A stretch of 48,399 bases of DNA from Pseudomonas juntendi (GCF_009932375.1 NZ_BLJG01000115.1:1-48399), one strand, 5' to 3'. Positions 30,298-39,427 are shown, counted from the first letter of the stretch. Made by a program: numbers and translations. The notes: generated by a model from the letters alone, not told the origin.

Positions 30298-31317
30298 ATG
30301 GCCTTGTCCCCCCTCAACCGACGGCGCTTCGAGCGCTTCAAGGCCAACCGCCGTGGCTGGTGGTCGCTGTGGCTGTTCCTGATCCTGTTCGGCCTCAGCC
30401 TGGGTGCCGAACTGATCGCCAACGACAAACCGATTGCCGTGCGCTACGACGGCCAGTGGTACTTCCCCGCCTTCAAGCGCTATCCGGAAACCACGTTCGG
30501 CGGCGAGTTCCCGCTGGAAGCCAACTACAAGAGCCCCTACATCCGCGAGCTGCTGGCCAAGAAAGACAGCTTCGTGCTGTGGGCGCCGATCCCGTTCAGC
30601 TACCAGAGCATCAACTACGACCTGCGTGTTCCGGCCCCGGCACCGCCCTCGGCGGACAACTGGCTAGGCACCGACGACCAAGGCCGCGATGTGCTGGCGC
30701 GGGTGATCTACGGCTTCCGCATATCGGTGCTGTTCGCCCTGACCCTGACCGTGGCCAGCTCCATCATCGGCGTCCTCGCGGGTGCCTTGCAGGGGTTTTA
30801 TGGCGGTTGGGTCGACCTGGCCGGGCAACGCTTTCTGGAAATCTGGTCGGGGCTGCCGGTGCTGTACCTGCTGATCATTCTTGCCAGTTTCGTGCAGCCG
30901 AACTTCTGGTGGCTGCTGGGCATCATGTTGCTGTTTTCCTGGATGAGCCTGGTCGACGTGGTGCGCGCCGAGTTCCTGCGCGGCCGCAACCTGGAGTACG
31001 TGCGTGCCGCCCGAGCCCTGGGCATGCGCAACGGCGCAATCATGTACCGGCACATCCTGCCCAACGCCATGATCTCGACCATGACCTTCATGCCGTTCAT
31101 TCTCACCGGCGCCATCGGTACCCTCACGGCCCTGGACTTCCTCGGCTTCGGCCTGCCCGCCGGTTCGCCCTCGCTGGGCGAGCTGGTGGCCCAGGGCAAG
31201 TCCAACCTGCAGGCACCCTGGCTGGGCATCAGCGCCTTTGCGGTGCTGGCGCTGATGCTGAGCCTGCTGGTATTCATCGGCGAATCCGCCCGCGACGCCT
31301 TCGACCCGAGGAAGTGA
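30298..31317 (+). CDS. nppC: peptide ABC transporter permease (YejE-like)
   Basis: The 339-residue permease has a large periplasmic segment after the first helix (about residues 40-125), as in YejE, then five helices with the EAA loop EYVRAARALGMRNGAIMYRHIL. I chose the ATG at 30298, with GGGAG 7 bases upstream, over an in-frame start at 30277 that would overlap nppB more. It pairs with NppB. Confidence 0.93.
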   Translation: MALSPLNRRRFERFKANRRGWWSLWLFLILFGLSLGAELIANDKPIAVRYDGQWYFPAFKRYPETTFGGEFPLEANYKSPYIRELLAKKDSFVLWAPIPFSYQSINYDLRVPAPAPPSADNWLGTDDQGRDVLARVIYGFRISVLFALTLTVASSIIGVLAGALQGFYGGWVDLAGQRFLEIWSGLPVLYLLIILASFVQPNFWWLLGIMLLFSWMSLVDVVRAEFLRGRNLEYVRAARALGMRNGAIMYRHILPNAMISTMTFMPFILTGAIGTLTALDFLGFGLPAGSPSLGELVAQGKSNLQAPWLGISAFAVLALMLSLLVFIGESARDAFDPRK

Positions 31318-31318
31318 C

Positions 31319-32926
31319 ATGAGTGAACAGAACCTGATCGAAGTGCGCGACCTGGTCGTCGAGTTTGTAACCGGCGACCAAGTCAACCGGGTGGTCGATG
31401 GCATCAGTTTCGACATCCGCAAAGGCGAGACGCTGGCGCTGGTCGGTGAAAGCGGCTCGGGCAAGTCGGTGACTGCGCACTCGATCCTGCGCCTGCTGCC
31501 CTACCCCTTGGCCCAGCACCCCCGCGGCAGCATCCGCCATGAAGGCAAGGACTTGCTGCAGCAGAACGAAAAAACCCTGCAGCGCATTCGCGGCAACCGC
31601 ATTGCGATGATCTTCCAGGAGCCGATGACGTCGCTGAACCCGCTGCACTGCATCGAAAAGCAGATCAATGAAATCCTTCTGCTGCACAAGGGCCTGACCG
31701 GCAAGCAAGCCACTGCGCGCACCCTGGAGCTGCTGGAAATGGTCGGCATCCCGGAGCCGCGCAAACGCCTCAAGGCCCTGCCCCACGAGCTGTCCGGCGG
31801 GCAACGCCAGCGGGTGATGATCGCCATGGCCCTGGCCAACGAGCCGGAACTGCTGATTGCCGACGAACCGACCACGGCGCTGGATGTGACCGTGCAGCTG
31901 AAAATTCTCGACCTGCTCAAGGAACTGCAGGCACGCCTGGGCATGGCGCTGCTGCTGATCAGCCATGACCTGAACCTGGTGCGGCGCATTGCCCACCGCG
32001 TGTGCGTGATGCAGCGCGGGCAGATTGTCGAGCAGGCAGACTGCGCGGCCCTGTTCAGCGCGCCGCAACACCCCTACACGCAGATGCTGATCAATGCCGA
32101 GCCCAGCGGGCTGCCGGCGCACAACCCGGTAGGCGCGCCGCTGCTGCAAGTCGATGAGCTCAAGGTCTGGTTCCCGATCAAGAAAGGCCTGCTGCGGCGT
32201 ACTGTCGACCATGTCAAGGCGGTGAACGGGGTCAACTTCAGTTTGCCGCAGGGGCAAACGCTGGGCATCGTCGGGGAGTCCGGGTCGGGCAAGTCGACAT
32301 TGGGCCTGGCGATCCTGCGGCTGATTTCCAGCCAGGGGGGTATCCGCTTCCATGGGCAAGACCTGCAGGGGATGAACCAGAAAGCCGTGCGCCCGTTACG
32401 GCGCGAGATGCAGGTGGTGTTCCAGGACCCCTTCGGCAGCCTCAGCCCACGCATGTGCGTGGCAGACATCGTTGGGGAAGGCTTGCGCATTCACGGTATC
32501 GGCAATGCCCAGGAGCAGGAGGCGGCCATCATTGCGGCGCTGGAAGAGGTAGGGCTCGACCCGGGCACCCGGCACCGCTACCCGCATGAGTTTTCGGGTG
32601 GGCAGCGCCAGCGCATTGCCATCGCCCGGGCGCTGGTGCTCAAGCCGGCGCTGATTCTGCTGGATGAGCCGACCTCGGCGCTGGACCGCACGGTGCAGCG
32701 CCAGGTGGTCGAGTTGCTGCGTAATCTGCAGCAAAAATACAACCTCACTTACCTGTTCATCAGCCATGACCTGGCGGTGGTCAGAGCACTGAGCCATCAG
32801 TTGATGGTGATCAAGCATGGGCAGGTGGTTGAACAGGGGGATGCGCAGGCAATCTTCCATGCCCCGCAACATCCGTATACCCGGCAGCTACTGGAGGCGG
32901 CGTTTCTGGAGGTGGAGCCTTCGTGA
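31319..32926 (+). CDS. nppD: peptide ABC transporter ATPase, duplicated
   Basis: This 535-residue protein has two full ABC ATPase domains in tandem, as in YejF. Walker A sequences are GESGSGKS at 43-50 and GESGSGKS again with K325. Each half has its signature LSGGQRQRV or FSGGQRQRI and its Walker B LLIADEP or LILLDEP. Each also has the oligopeptide-type C-terminal extension (HPYTQML, HPYTRQLL). It powers the NppB-NppC channel. It is the last gene of the operon and converges with the chemoreceptor gene. Confidence 0.94.
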   Translation: MSEQNLIEVRDLVVEFVTGDQVNRVVDGISFDIRKGETLALVGESGSGKSVTAHSILRLLPYPLAQHPRGSIRHEGKDLLQQNEKTLQRIRGNRIAMIFQEPMTSLNPLHCIEKQINEILLLHKGLTGKQATARTLELLEMVGIPEPRKRLKALPHELSGGQRQRVMIAMALANEPELLIADEPTTALDVTVQLKILDLLKELQARLGMALLLISHDLNLVRRIAHRVCVMQRGQIVEQADCAALFSAPQHPYTQMLINAEPSGLPAHNPVGAPLLQVDELKVWFPIKKGLLRRTVDHVKAVNGVNFSLPQGQTLGIVGESGSGKSTLGLAILRLISSQGGIRFHGQDLQGMNQKAVRPLRREMQVVFQDPFGSLSPRMCVADIVGEGLRIHGIGNAQEQEAAIIAALEEVGLDPGTRHRYPHEFSGGQRQRIAIARALVLKPALILLDEPTSALDRTVQRQVVELLRNLQQKYNLTYLFISHDLAVVRALSHQLMVIKHGQVVEQGDAQAIFHAPQHPYTRQLLEAAFLEVEPS

Positions 32927-32989
32927 AGCCGCGCCCGGACAGTTTGCTGGGGTGATGCGAGCCTGGGCGGCGCGTTGCCCGCTGCCTGG

Positions 32990-34099
32990 CTACAGGTCTT
33001 CGCTCACCCGGCCAACGGCCGCCACCACTTGCCTGGCACCGGCCTGAATACCGCCTATGGCCGTACTCGCCTGGGTAACGAAATCCACCGCATTGGCCGC
33101 TTCCTGGCGGCTGCGCTCGACCTCGCTGACCGCCTGGTTGGCCAGCAGATGATTGTGCGCGACCACCGCATCGATCTCGGCCGTGGCGGTGCTGGTGCGC
33201 CCCGCCAGTTTGCGCACTTCATCGGCCACCACGGCGAAGCCCCGCCCCTGGTCGCCGGCGCGCGCAGCTTCGATCGCGGCATTCAGGGCCAGCAGGTTGG
33301 TCTGCGACGCAATGGCCCCAATGGTCTGCACGATCGTACTGATGACCGTGGACTGCTGGCCCAGGGCAGCAATGGTATCGCCAGCGCAGTGTAATTGGCT
33401 CGCCACGTTCTGCATGGCCTGCTGCATGCCCTGCATCACCGTGACACCATCGCTGGCACTGGCGTCCGTGCGCCGGGAAATGTCCAGCGCCATGTTGGCC
33501 GCCTGCCTTACCGCCTGTTCACGCTCGACCTGGGCGGTCACCACCGTGGCGAACTTGACCACTTTCACCAGCTTGCCACTGGCATCATGGACCGGGTTGT
33601 AGCTGGCCTCCAGCCAGATCTCGCGCCCTTGGCTGTCAATACGCCGGAATCGCCCGGTCACGTACCGGCCAGCATTGAGCGTGCGCCAGAACGCCGTGTA
33701 CTCGGCACTGGCGGTTTCCTTGGCATCACAGAAAATTCGATGGTGCTGGCCGACCAGCTGCTCCAGGCGGTAGCCCATGGCGGCGAGAAACATCGGGTTG
33801 GCAGCTTGCACCCTGCCGTCCAGGCCAAACTGGATCATCGCCGTGGAACGCAGCAAGGCCTCGAGCAACGCCTGGCTTTCCAGCCCAGGCGCGGCCAGCC
33901 ACTGTTGCAGGGGCATGCCCACGACATTGCCCGGCGCGGCGCCGAGTGCCTGGGCAAAACCCGCGGTGCACTCCGCGATACGGTTCTGCCCGTCCAGACG
34001 CAGCATGGCACCCTGCTCGAGTTCGGCCAGCCGCTGACGCAGTTGCACGAGCTCGGTCTGTTGCGCTGCCAGTGCAGTTTTGAGGTGGCGATTAAACAT
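32990..34099 (-). CDS. soluble PAS-PAS chemoreceptor, BdlA-like
   Basis: The 369-residue protein has no membrane segment. An N-terminal coiled coil is followed by a weak PAS domain (about residues 30-80), a clear PAS/PAC domain (about 84-200; [33 protein letters not shown]) and a methyl-accepting signalling domain with the hairpin tip [37 protein letters not shown] (about residues 263-300, listed as a region). BdlA of P. aeruginosa, a biofilm-dispersal regulator, has the same layout; a chemotaxis role via CheA/CheW is also possible. Start ATG 34099, with AGG 8 bases before. It is 34 bp after the EAL gene on the same strand. Confidence 0.82.
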   Translation of the reverse strand: MFNRHLKTALAAQQTELVQLRQRLAELEQGAMLRLDGQNRIAECTAGFAQALGAAPGNVVGMPLQQWLAAPGLESQALLEALLRSTAMIQFGLDGRVQAANPMFLAAMGYRLEQLVGQHHRIFCDAKETASAEYTAFWRTLNAGRYVTGRFRRIDSQGREIWLEASYNPVHDASGKLVKVVKFATVVTAQVEREQAVRQAANMALDISRRTDASASDGVTVMQGMQQAMQNVASQLHCAGDTIAALGQQSTVISTIVQTIGAIASQTNLLALNAAIEAARAGDQGRGFAVVADEVRKLAGRTSTATAEIDAVVAHNHLLANQAVSEVERSRQEAANAVDFVTQASTAIGGIQAGARQVVAAVGRVSEDL

Positions 34100-34136
34100 C
34101 AATAAGACCTGCGATGTTATGCATCATGATGGGAAG

Positions 34137-35918
34137 TCAGACAACAGACACTTTCTGTTGAGTGTCGTGAAACCACTCCTTGAAAACGGCTACAGGCATC
34201 GGTCTGGCGATGAAATAGCCCTGCGCTTCAACACAGCCCCAGGCGCAGGCCTGGACCAGCTGTTCGGCGGTTTCGATCCCTTCGGCGGCCACCTGATAAC
34301 CGAGTTCGTTGGCCAGCCCTACCACCGACTGCACCAGCAATGCTTCACGCGTACCCGAAGCGGCACGGTGCACCAGCGACCTGTCGAGCTTGACGATGCT
34401 GGCGGGGATTTGCGTCAGGTAAACCCAGTTGCTGTAGCCCGTGCCGAAGTCATCGATGGCAATGGCGATGCCTGCCTGGTGCGCACGCAGCAGTTGCTGC
34501 AGCACTTCTTCGGGCTGTTCGATCAAGACACTCTCGGTGAATTCGAGCTGTACCCGCTGCGGCTCGATGGCCTGGGCCTGCAAGCTGTGCAGCAGTGCAT
34601 CCATGAACCCTGCGCTTTCCAGGTCGCGCGCGGTGACGTTGAAGCTGAGACTGAAATCCAGGTCCCGGGTACAGGCCAGCACCCGCAAGGCTGCGCGCAT
34701 CACCCAAAGGCTGAGGCTGGCCATAAGCGCCGTTTTTTCAGCCAAAGGGATGAACTCCGCCGGGGCGACATCGCCCAGTAACGGGTGGCGCCAACGCAGC
34801 AAGGCTTCGGCAGAACAGCATCGGCCCGAAGGCAGCTCGATCCGCGGTTGCAGGTGCAGGCTCAGTTCATCGTCGCTCTGCAGCGCCTGGGCCAACGACG
34901 CCAGCAACAGAAACGCACGGCGTTGCGCAGCGTCCACGTCCGGCTCGTACCACCCATGCCGGCCAGGCCTGCGCCGCGCGGTATCCGCTGCCGCGACTGC
35001 CCGGCGCATCCACTCCATGCCGTCACGGTCTTCGCACTGCTGCGTGATGGGGGCGATGCCGATACCGGCGTCCAGCAACACCGGAATCTGGTGGCATTGC
35101 GCAGGCGCCTGCAGGGCGTCGACAATCCGCTCGCACAAAGGCTGTACGTCGGCTGCGTCTTCCAGCAGCACACCGAAGCGGGTCGGGCTGATCTTGTACA
35201 ACGACAAGCCGTTATCCAGCTGGCTGGCGATGCGCGCCTTGGCCTGCAACGTCAGGTCGTGGGCGAAGTTGTAACCCAGGCCGCGGATGATATCGCTGAG
35301 GGCCTCGGCGGCCATGATGTCCACCGCCAACAGGGTCAGCGACTTACCCCGGTCCAGGCCCGCCACCACATCACACTCGAGCTTCAGGCGGTTGAACAGG
35401 CCGGTGGCCTGGTCGTGAAAATTGTTGCGGCGCATGCCGGCGATGATGTGCATGGCCATTTCGCTGAAGCACGTCAGCATCGACCGTTGCGCCTCATCCA
35501 GGGCGGGCCGTGGTGCAGTATCGATGATGCAGAAGCTGCCGATGGCCACCTGGCTGTCTACCAGCAGCGGGGCCCCGCAGTAATAACGAATGCCAGGCTC
35601 ACCCGTGACCAGAGGGTTGTCGGCAAAGCGCGGGTCCAGGGCAGCGTCCAGCACTTCCAGTGGCTGTGCCTGGAGAATGGTGTGGGCACAGAATGAAACA
35701 TCCCGGGGGGTGGCATCAGCGGCCAGCCCGCCCTTGGCCATGAACCATTGCTCACACTCCCCTACGATCGAAACCAGGCAGATCGGCATGGAAAAGTAGC
35801 GGCGGGCCATCTCGACCAGCGCAGTCAGTTCGCTGCTCTGCGGCTGATGCAGTACGCACCATTCGGCGATCTTCGCCAAACGGTCGGGTTCATTGGGCGG
35901 AACGGGGGCAACTTTCAT
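34137..35918 (-). CDS. GAF-degenerate GGDEF-EAL protein, probable c-di-GMP phosphodiesterase
   Basis: In this 593-residue cytoplasmic protein a GAF domain (about residues 28-160) is followed by a GGDEF-like region (about 168-320) whose active-site motif reads SPTRFG at 244-249, so cyclase activity is not expected. The EAL domain (about 345-585) keeps the catalytic set: E371 (EALLRW), N427, E462, D489-D490 (DDFGTGYSN), K510, E546 and Q566 (EAQGYF). Phosphodiesterase activity is therefore likely. AGGTGAG precedes the ATG. It leads a two-gene operon with the soluble chemoreceptor. Confidence 0.9.
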   Translation of the reverse strand: MKVAPVPPNEPDRLAKIAEWCVLHQPQSSELTALVEMARRYFSMPICLVSIVGECEQWFMAKGGLAADATPRDVSFCAHTILQAQPLEVLDAALDPRFADNPLVTGEPGIRYYCGAPLLVDSQVAIGSFCIIDTAPRPALDEAQRSMLTCFSEMAMHIIAGMRRNNFHDQATGLFNRLKLECDVVAGLDRGKSLTLLAVDIMAAEALSDIIRGLGYNFAHDLTLQAKARIASQLDNGLSLYKISPTRFGVLLEDAADVQPLCERIVDALQAPAQCHQIPVLLDAGIGIAPITQQCEDRDGMEWMRRAVAAADTARRRPGRHGWYEPDVDAAQRRAFLLLASLAQALQSDDELSLHLQPRIELPSGRCCSAEALLRWRHPLLGDVAPAEFIPLAEKTALMASLSLWVMRAALRVLACTRDLDFSLSFNVTARDLESAGFMDALLHSLQAQAIEPQRVQLEFTESVLIEQPEEVLQQLLRAHQAGIAIAIDDFGTGYSNWVYLTQIPASIVKLDRSLVHRAASGTREALLVQSVVGLANELGYQVAAEGIETAEQLVQACAWGCVEAQGYFIARPMPVAVFKEWFHDTQQKVSVV

Positions 35919-35946
35919 GGCATCTCACCTGTCCCACGCGGACCCA

Positions 35947-35977
35947 AGCATAGAGTAATAGCACTACGCTACATCAA
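35947..35977 (-). promoter_or_regulatory. candidate promoter of the EAL-chemoreceptor operon
   Basis: On the minus strand TTGATG (35972-35977) is followed by CTATGCT (35947-35953), one mismatch from the RpoS-type -10 CTATACT, with near-normal spacing. It lies about 35 bp before the start codon. The call rests only on this resemblance. Confidence 0.3.
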
Positions 35978-35980
35978 TAC

Positions 35981-36006
35981 TTGTACAGAGAGAAATTTTT
36001 GTACAA
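35981..36006. promoter_or_regulatory. TTGTACA inverted repeat upstream of the EAL gene
   Basis: TTGTACA (35981-35987) and TGTACAA (36000-36006) are perfect inverted arms with a 12-base AT-rich spacer. The repeat lies just upstream of the candidate -35 element of the EAL gene, a normal place for an activator. The binder is unknown. Confidence 0.45.
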
Positions 36007-36143
36007 CTTTTCGCATTAAATTTCGACAGACGGTGATGCAACATCACCTGCCTAGTAAGAGATCGGCCCACGAAGGAAGTTCACCAACCCCCGGTTTCAC
36101 GGGCACACACGTACCGTTTCAGTGTGTAACAGCCACTGCACCA

Positions 36144-36183
36144 GTCATCAGAAAATCTGATGACGATCGTCTTTAGTCATCAG
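36144..36183. promoter_or_regulatory. palindrome upstream of the kinase-PLP fusion gene
   Basis: GTCATCAGA (36144-36152) and TCTGATGAC (36156-36164) are perfect 9-bp arms around AAA, and a further half copy GTCATCAG lies at 36176-36183. The element ends about 50 bp before the ATG at 36234 and fits an operator of a dimeric regulator with one extra half site. No regulator gene is next to it. Confidence 0.5.
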
Positions 36184-36233
36184 CTAGGTAGGGCATAAAG
36201 TCGCTCCGTCCACCCGCCTCAACGGTAGAGCCC

Positions 36234-39161
36234 ATGCCCAGTCACCCCCAAACTGCCTCCCCTGCCCTCCACGCGCTGGTCCAGCGTTCCAGCTTGCCAG
36301 GCCCTGTGCTCAGCGCCCCCCAGGCGCAAGGCCTGCTGCAGGCCCACTACGGCCTCACCGGTGAGTTGTCGGCCTTGGGCAGCCAGCAGGACCTGAACCT
36401 GCGTGTGGTCGCGCCGCAAGGCAGCTTCGTGCTCAAGGCATGCCATGGCAGCTACGCCCAGGTCGAACTGGAGGCCCAGCATGCGGCCCTCGCCTACCTG
36501 CGCGAGCATGGCCTGCCCGTGCCAGGCGTGCGCCCGGCACTCAGTGGCGAAGCCTTGCTGGCCCTGGACGTCGCAGACCAGCCATTGCGGGTCCGCCTGC
36601 TGGAATACATCGAGGGGCAACCGCTGACGCGCCTTGCCCACCTCCCGGCGCAACTGATGGCCGAACTGGGCGGGCTTTGCGCAAAGCTTGATCGGGCCTT
36701 GGCCGGTTTCGACCACCCTGGCCTCGAGCGCACCCTGCAATGGGACCCCAAGCATGCGCAAACGCTGATAGAGCACCTGCTCCCTGTGCTGCACGATGCC
36801 GACCAGCGCCGCCGCATCACACAGGCCACCGCGGTCGCTGCCCACCACCTGGCACCCCTGATCGGCAGCCTGCCAAGCCAAGCCGTGCACCTGGACATCA
36901 CCGACGACAACACCGTGTGGGCGCGCGACGACCAGCGCCAATGGCAATTGCGAGGGCTGATCGACTTCGGCGACCTGCTACGTACCTGGCGCATCGCCGA
37001 CCTGTCGGTAACCTGTGCGGCGCTGCTGCACCACGCCGAAGGCGACCCGCTGCGGATCCTCCCGGCGATCAGCGCCTATCAGGCCCACAACCCACTCACG
37101 GAGGCAGAGCTACGGGCCTTGTGGCCACTGGTGCTGAACCGCGCCGCAGTACTGGTGCTGAGCAGCGCACAGCAGTTGGCGGTGGACCCAGGCAACCAGT
37201 ACACCCGCGACAATGTCGCCCATGAGTGGGAAATTTTCGACACCGCCACCGCCGTGCCCTTCGCCTTGATGCAGGCAGCGATCCTGCGGGCTGCGGGGTT
37301 GCCGGTCGCCACGCCAGACATGAGCGGCTGCGCGCCGCTGCTTCCCGAACTGCATGGGCAGGCGGTGCACCGGCTCGACCTCGGCGTGCTCAGTGCGCAC
37401 TATGAGGCGGGCAACTGGGAGCAACCTGGCTTCGACCAGCACCTGCTCACCCGGCAACCTGCCCCTGCCTGCACCCTGTACGGGCAGTATCGACTGTCGC
37501 AAACCCATATCGACCGCGCCGCAGAACCGGCCACTTGCGCCCTCGGCGTTGAACTGCATGTGCCGCACGCAAGCCTGCTCCAGGCACCGGCGGCAGGCAC
37601 CTGGCAGCGCCATGGCGATGCTGGCGGTTGCCTGCGTACTGCGCACTGGGCCCTGTGGCTACAGGGGCTGCAGGATGCGCCAGCCGATGGCCAGGCCGTG
37701 GCCCAGGGCCAGGCGCTGGGCCGTAGTTGCGGCGTGCTTCGCGTACAAGTGTGCCTGGGCACCGACACCCAGCCACCGTTCTTCGCCCCCCCGTCCCATG
37801 CCGATGCCTGGCTGGCCCTGTGCCCTTCTCCCGCGCCGCTGCTGGGCCTGGACTGCGATGCCGAGCCACTGCCTGACCCACAGGCCCTGTTGGCGCGTCG
37901 CGACGCCAGCTTCGCGCGCTCGCAGAAACACTACTACGCGCAGCCACCCCACATCGAACGTGGCTGGCGCAACTACCTGTTCGACATGCAAGGCCGCGCT
38001 TACCTCGACATGCTCAACAACGTTGCGGTACTGGGCCATGGCCACCCGCGCATGGTCGCCGAGTCGGCGCGGCAGTGGTCGTTGCTCAATACCAACTCGC
38101 GCTTTCACTACGCGGCCGTCACCGAATTCTCCGAGCGTTTGCTGAAGCTGGTACCCGAAGGTTTCGACCGGGTTTTCATGGTCAACAGCGGTACCGAAGC
38201 CAACGACCTGGCGATACGGCTGGCCTGGGCCTACAGCGGCGGGCGCGACCTGCTCAGCGTGCTGGAGGCCTACCACGGCTGGTCGGTGGCCACCGATGCC
38301 ATCTCCACGTCGATCGCCGACAACCCGCAAGCGTTGCACACCCGCCCGGACTGGGTGCACCCGGTCGAGGCGCCGAATACCTTCCGCGGCCGCTACCGTG
38401 GCGCCGACTGCGCAGCAGACTACCTGCGCGATGTCGACGCCAAGCTGGCCGACCTCGATGCCCGCGGCCGACAGCTGGCCGGCATCATCTGCGAACCGGT
38501 GTACGGCAATGCCGGTGGCATCGCGCTGCCAGCGGGCTACCTGCGCGAGGCCTATGCCAAGGTCCGGGCCAGGGGCGGCGTGTGCATCGCCGACGAGGTG
38601 CAAGTCGGTTATGGCCGCCTGGGTGAATACTTCTGGGGCTTCGAGCAGCAAGGCGTGGTGCCCGACATCATCACCATGGCCAAGGGCATGGGTAACGGCC
38701 AGCCGCTGGGGGTGGTCATTACCCGCCGCGACATTGCCGAAGCACTGGAGGCCGAGGGTTATTTCTTCTCGTCTGCCGGTGGCAGCCCGGTCAGTTGCCG
38801 CATTGGCATGGCAGTACTGGACGTGATGCAGGAAGAAGGCCTGTGGGACAACGCCCGCGACACCGGGCGCTACTTCAAGGCGCGCCTGCAGGCGCTGGTC
38901 GACAAGCACCCGCTGGCCGGCGCCGCGCATGGCTCGGGCTTCTACCTGGGCCTGGAACTGGTGCGTGACCGCGAAACACTAGAGCCCGCGACGCAGGAAA
39001 CCCAGCTGCTCTGCGACAGGCTGCGGGAATTGGGCATCTTCATGCAACCCACAGGGGATCACCTGAACATTCTCAAGATCAAGCCGCCAATGTGCACCAG
39101 CCGGGCCAGCGTGGATTACTTTGTCGACAGCATCGACCGGGTGCTGGGTGAAGGCCTGTAG
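36234..39161 (+). CDS. kinase / M23-like / class III PLP enzyme fusion (putative phospholyase)
   Basis: This 975-residue protein has three parts. The first (about 1-350) is an APH-type small-molecule kinase with H219-L-D221 and N226 (HLDITDDN) and D244 (IDFGD). The middle (about 400-560) looks like an M23 LytM-type domain (GVELHVPHASLLQAPAAGTW) that has lost its zinc ligands. The last (about 565-975) is a class III PLP enzyme with VNSGTEANDLA, IADEVQVGYGR and the PLP lysine K817 (MAKGMGNG). Fusions of this order helped identify hydroxylysine kinase and the ammoniophospholyases acting on phosphohydroxylysine and phosphoethanolamine. Likely an amino alcohol is phosphorylated and then split; the true substrate is unknown. 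A simple aminotransferase remains possible. Confidence 0.85.
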   Translation: MPSHPQTASPALHALVQRSSLPGPVLSAPQAQGLLQAHYGLTGELSALGSQQDLNLRVVAPQGSFVLKACHGSYAQVELEAQHAALAYLREHGLPVPGVRPALSGEALLALDVADQPLRVRLLEYIEGQPLTRLAHLPAQLMAELGGLCAKLDRALAGFDHPGLERTLQWDPKHAQTLIEHLLPVLHDADQRRRITQATAVAAHHLAPLIGSLPSQAVHLDITDDNTVWARDDQRQWQLRGLIDFGDLLRTWRIADLSVTCAALLHHAEGDPLRILPAISAYQAHNPLTEAELRALWPLVLNRAAVLVLSSAQQLAVDPGNQYTRDNVAHEWEIFDTATAVPFALMQAAILRAAGLPVATPDMSGCAPLLPELHGQAVHRLDLGVLSAHYEAGNWEQPGFDQHLLTRQPAPACTLYGQYRLSQTHIDRAAEPATCALGVELHVPHASLLQAPAAGTWQRHGDAGGCLRTAHWALWLQGLQDAPADGQAVAQGQALGRSCGVLRVQVCLGTDTQPPFFAPPSHADAWLALCPSPAPLLGLDCDAEPLPDPQALLARRDASFARSQKHYYAQPPHIERGWRNYLFDMQGRAYLDMLNNVAVLGHGHPRMVAESARQWSLLNTNSRFHYAAVTEFSERLLKLVPEGFDRVFMVNSGTEANDLAIRLAWAYSGGRDLLSVLEAYHGWSVATDAISTSIADNPQALHTRPDWVHPVEAPNTFRGRYRGADCAADYLRDVDAKLADLDARGRQLAGIICEPVYGNAGGIALPAGYLREAYAKVRARGGVCIADEVQVGYGRLGEYFWGFEQQGVVPDIITMAKGMGNGQPLGVVITRRDIAEALEAEGYFFSSAGGSPVSCRIGMAVLDVMQEEGLWDNARDTGRYFKARLQALVDKHPLAGAAHGSGFYLGLELVRDRETLEPATQETQLLCDRLRELGIFMQPTGDHLNILKIKPPMCTSRASVDYFVDSIDRVLGEGL

Positions 39162-39183
39162 CGGCTCACCTTCTGCCAGATCG

Positions 39184-39222
39184 AGCGCCGCGCGAGCGGC
39201 GCTTCGCGGATAAACCCCGCGC
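39184..39222. repeat. REP-like palindromic element
   Basis: AGCGCCGC (39184-39191) and GCGGCGCT (39196-39203) form an 8-bp stem with loop GCGA, followed by TTCGCGGATAAACCCCGCG, which resembles the CTTCGCGGGTAAACCCGC core of P. putida REP elements. It begins 22 bp after the fusion gene and may also act as a weak terminator. Its hairpin is nearly the same as the one at 129-146. Confidence 0.65.
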
Positions 39223-39392
39223 CCAACCGGCGGCCCTTTGTCGGGCGAGCACAAGCGCACCAACATGGCGCATGCCCTCCATAGCGCCACAAAAAGGCGC
39301 GGCATCAGCACGCAATTACCCACCCCGCTTCATGCTTGTTCACATCCACTCACAAACGCCAACGTTTGCGTCTAGCCCGCGTGCTCTCAAAT

Positions 39393-39413
39393 GTGACCGG
39401 TGGGTCACCTTTT
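39393..39413 (+). terminator. GTGACC hairpin with T-rich tail
   Basis: GTGACC (39393-39398) and GGTCAC (39403-39408) flank GGTG; CTTTT follows directly. It could end transcription from the left. The same palindrome could also be an operator for glgA, as it lies before the motifs that look like a promoter. Confidence 0.4.
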
Positions 39414-39427
39414 CTGCCTTTTCTCTC

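Noticed and set aside
36234..39161. Aminoglycoside resistance gene
   Set aside because: The APH-type domain is fused to a PLP enzyme and fits hydroxylysine-kinase-like proteins; the neighbourhood is metabolic, with no resistance context.
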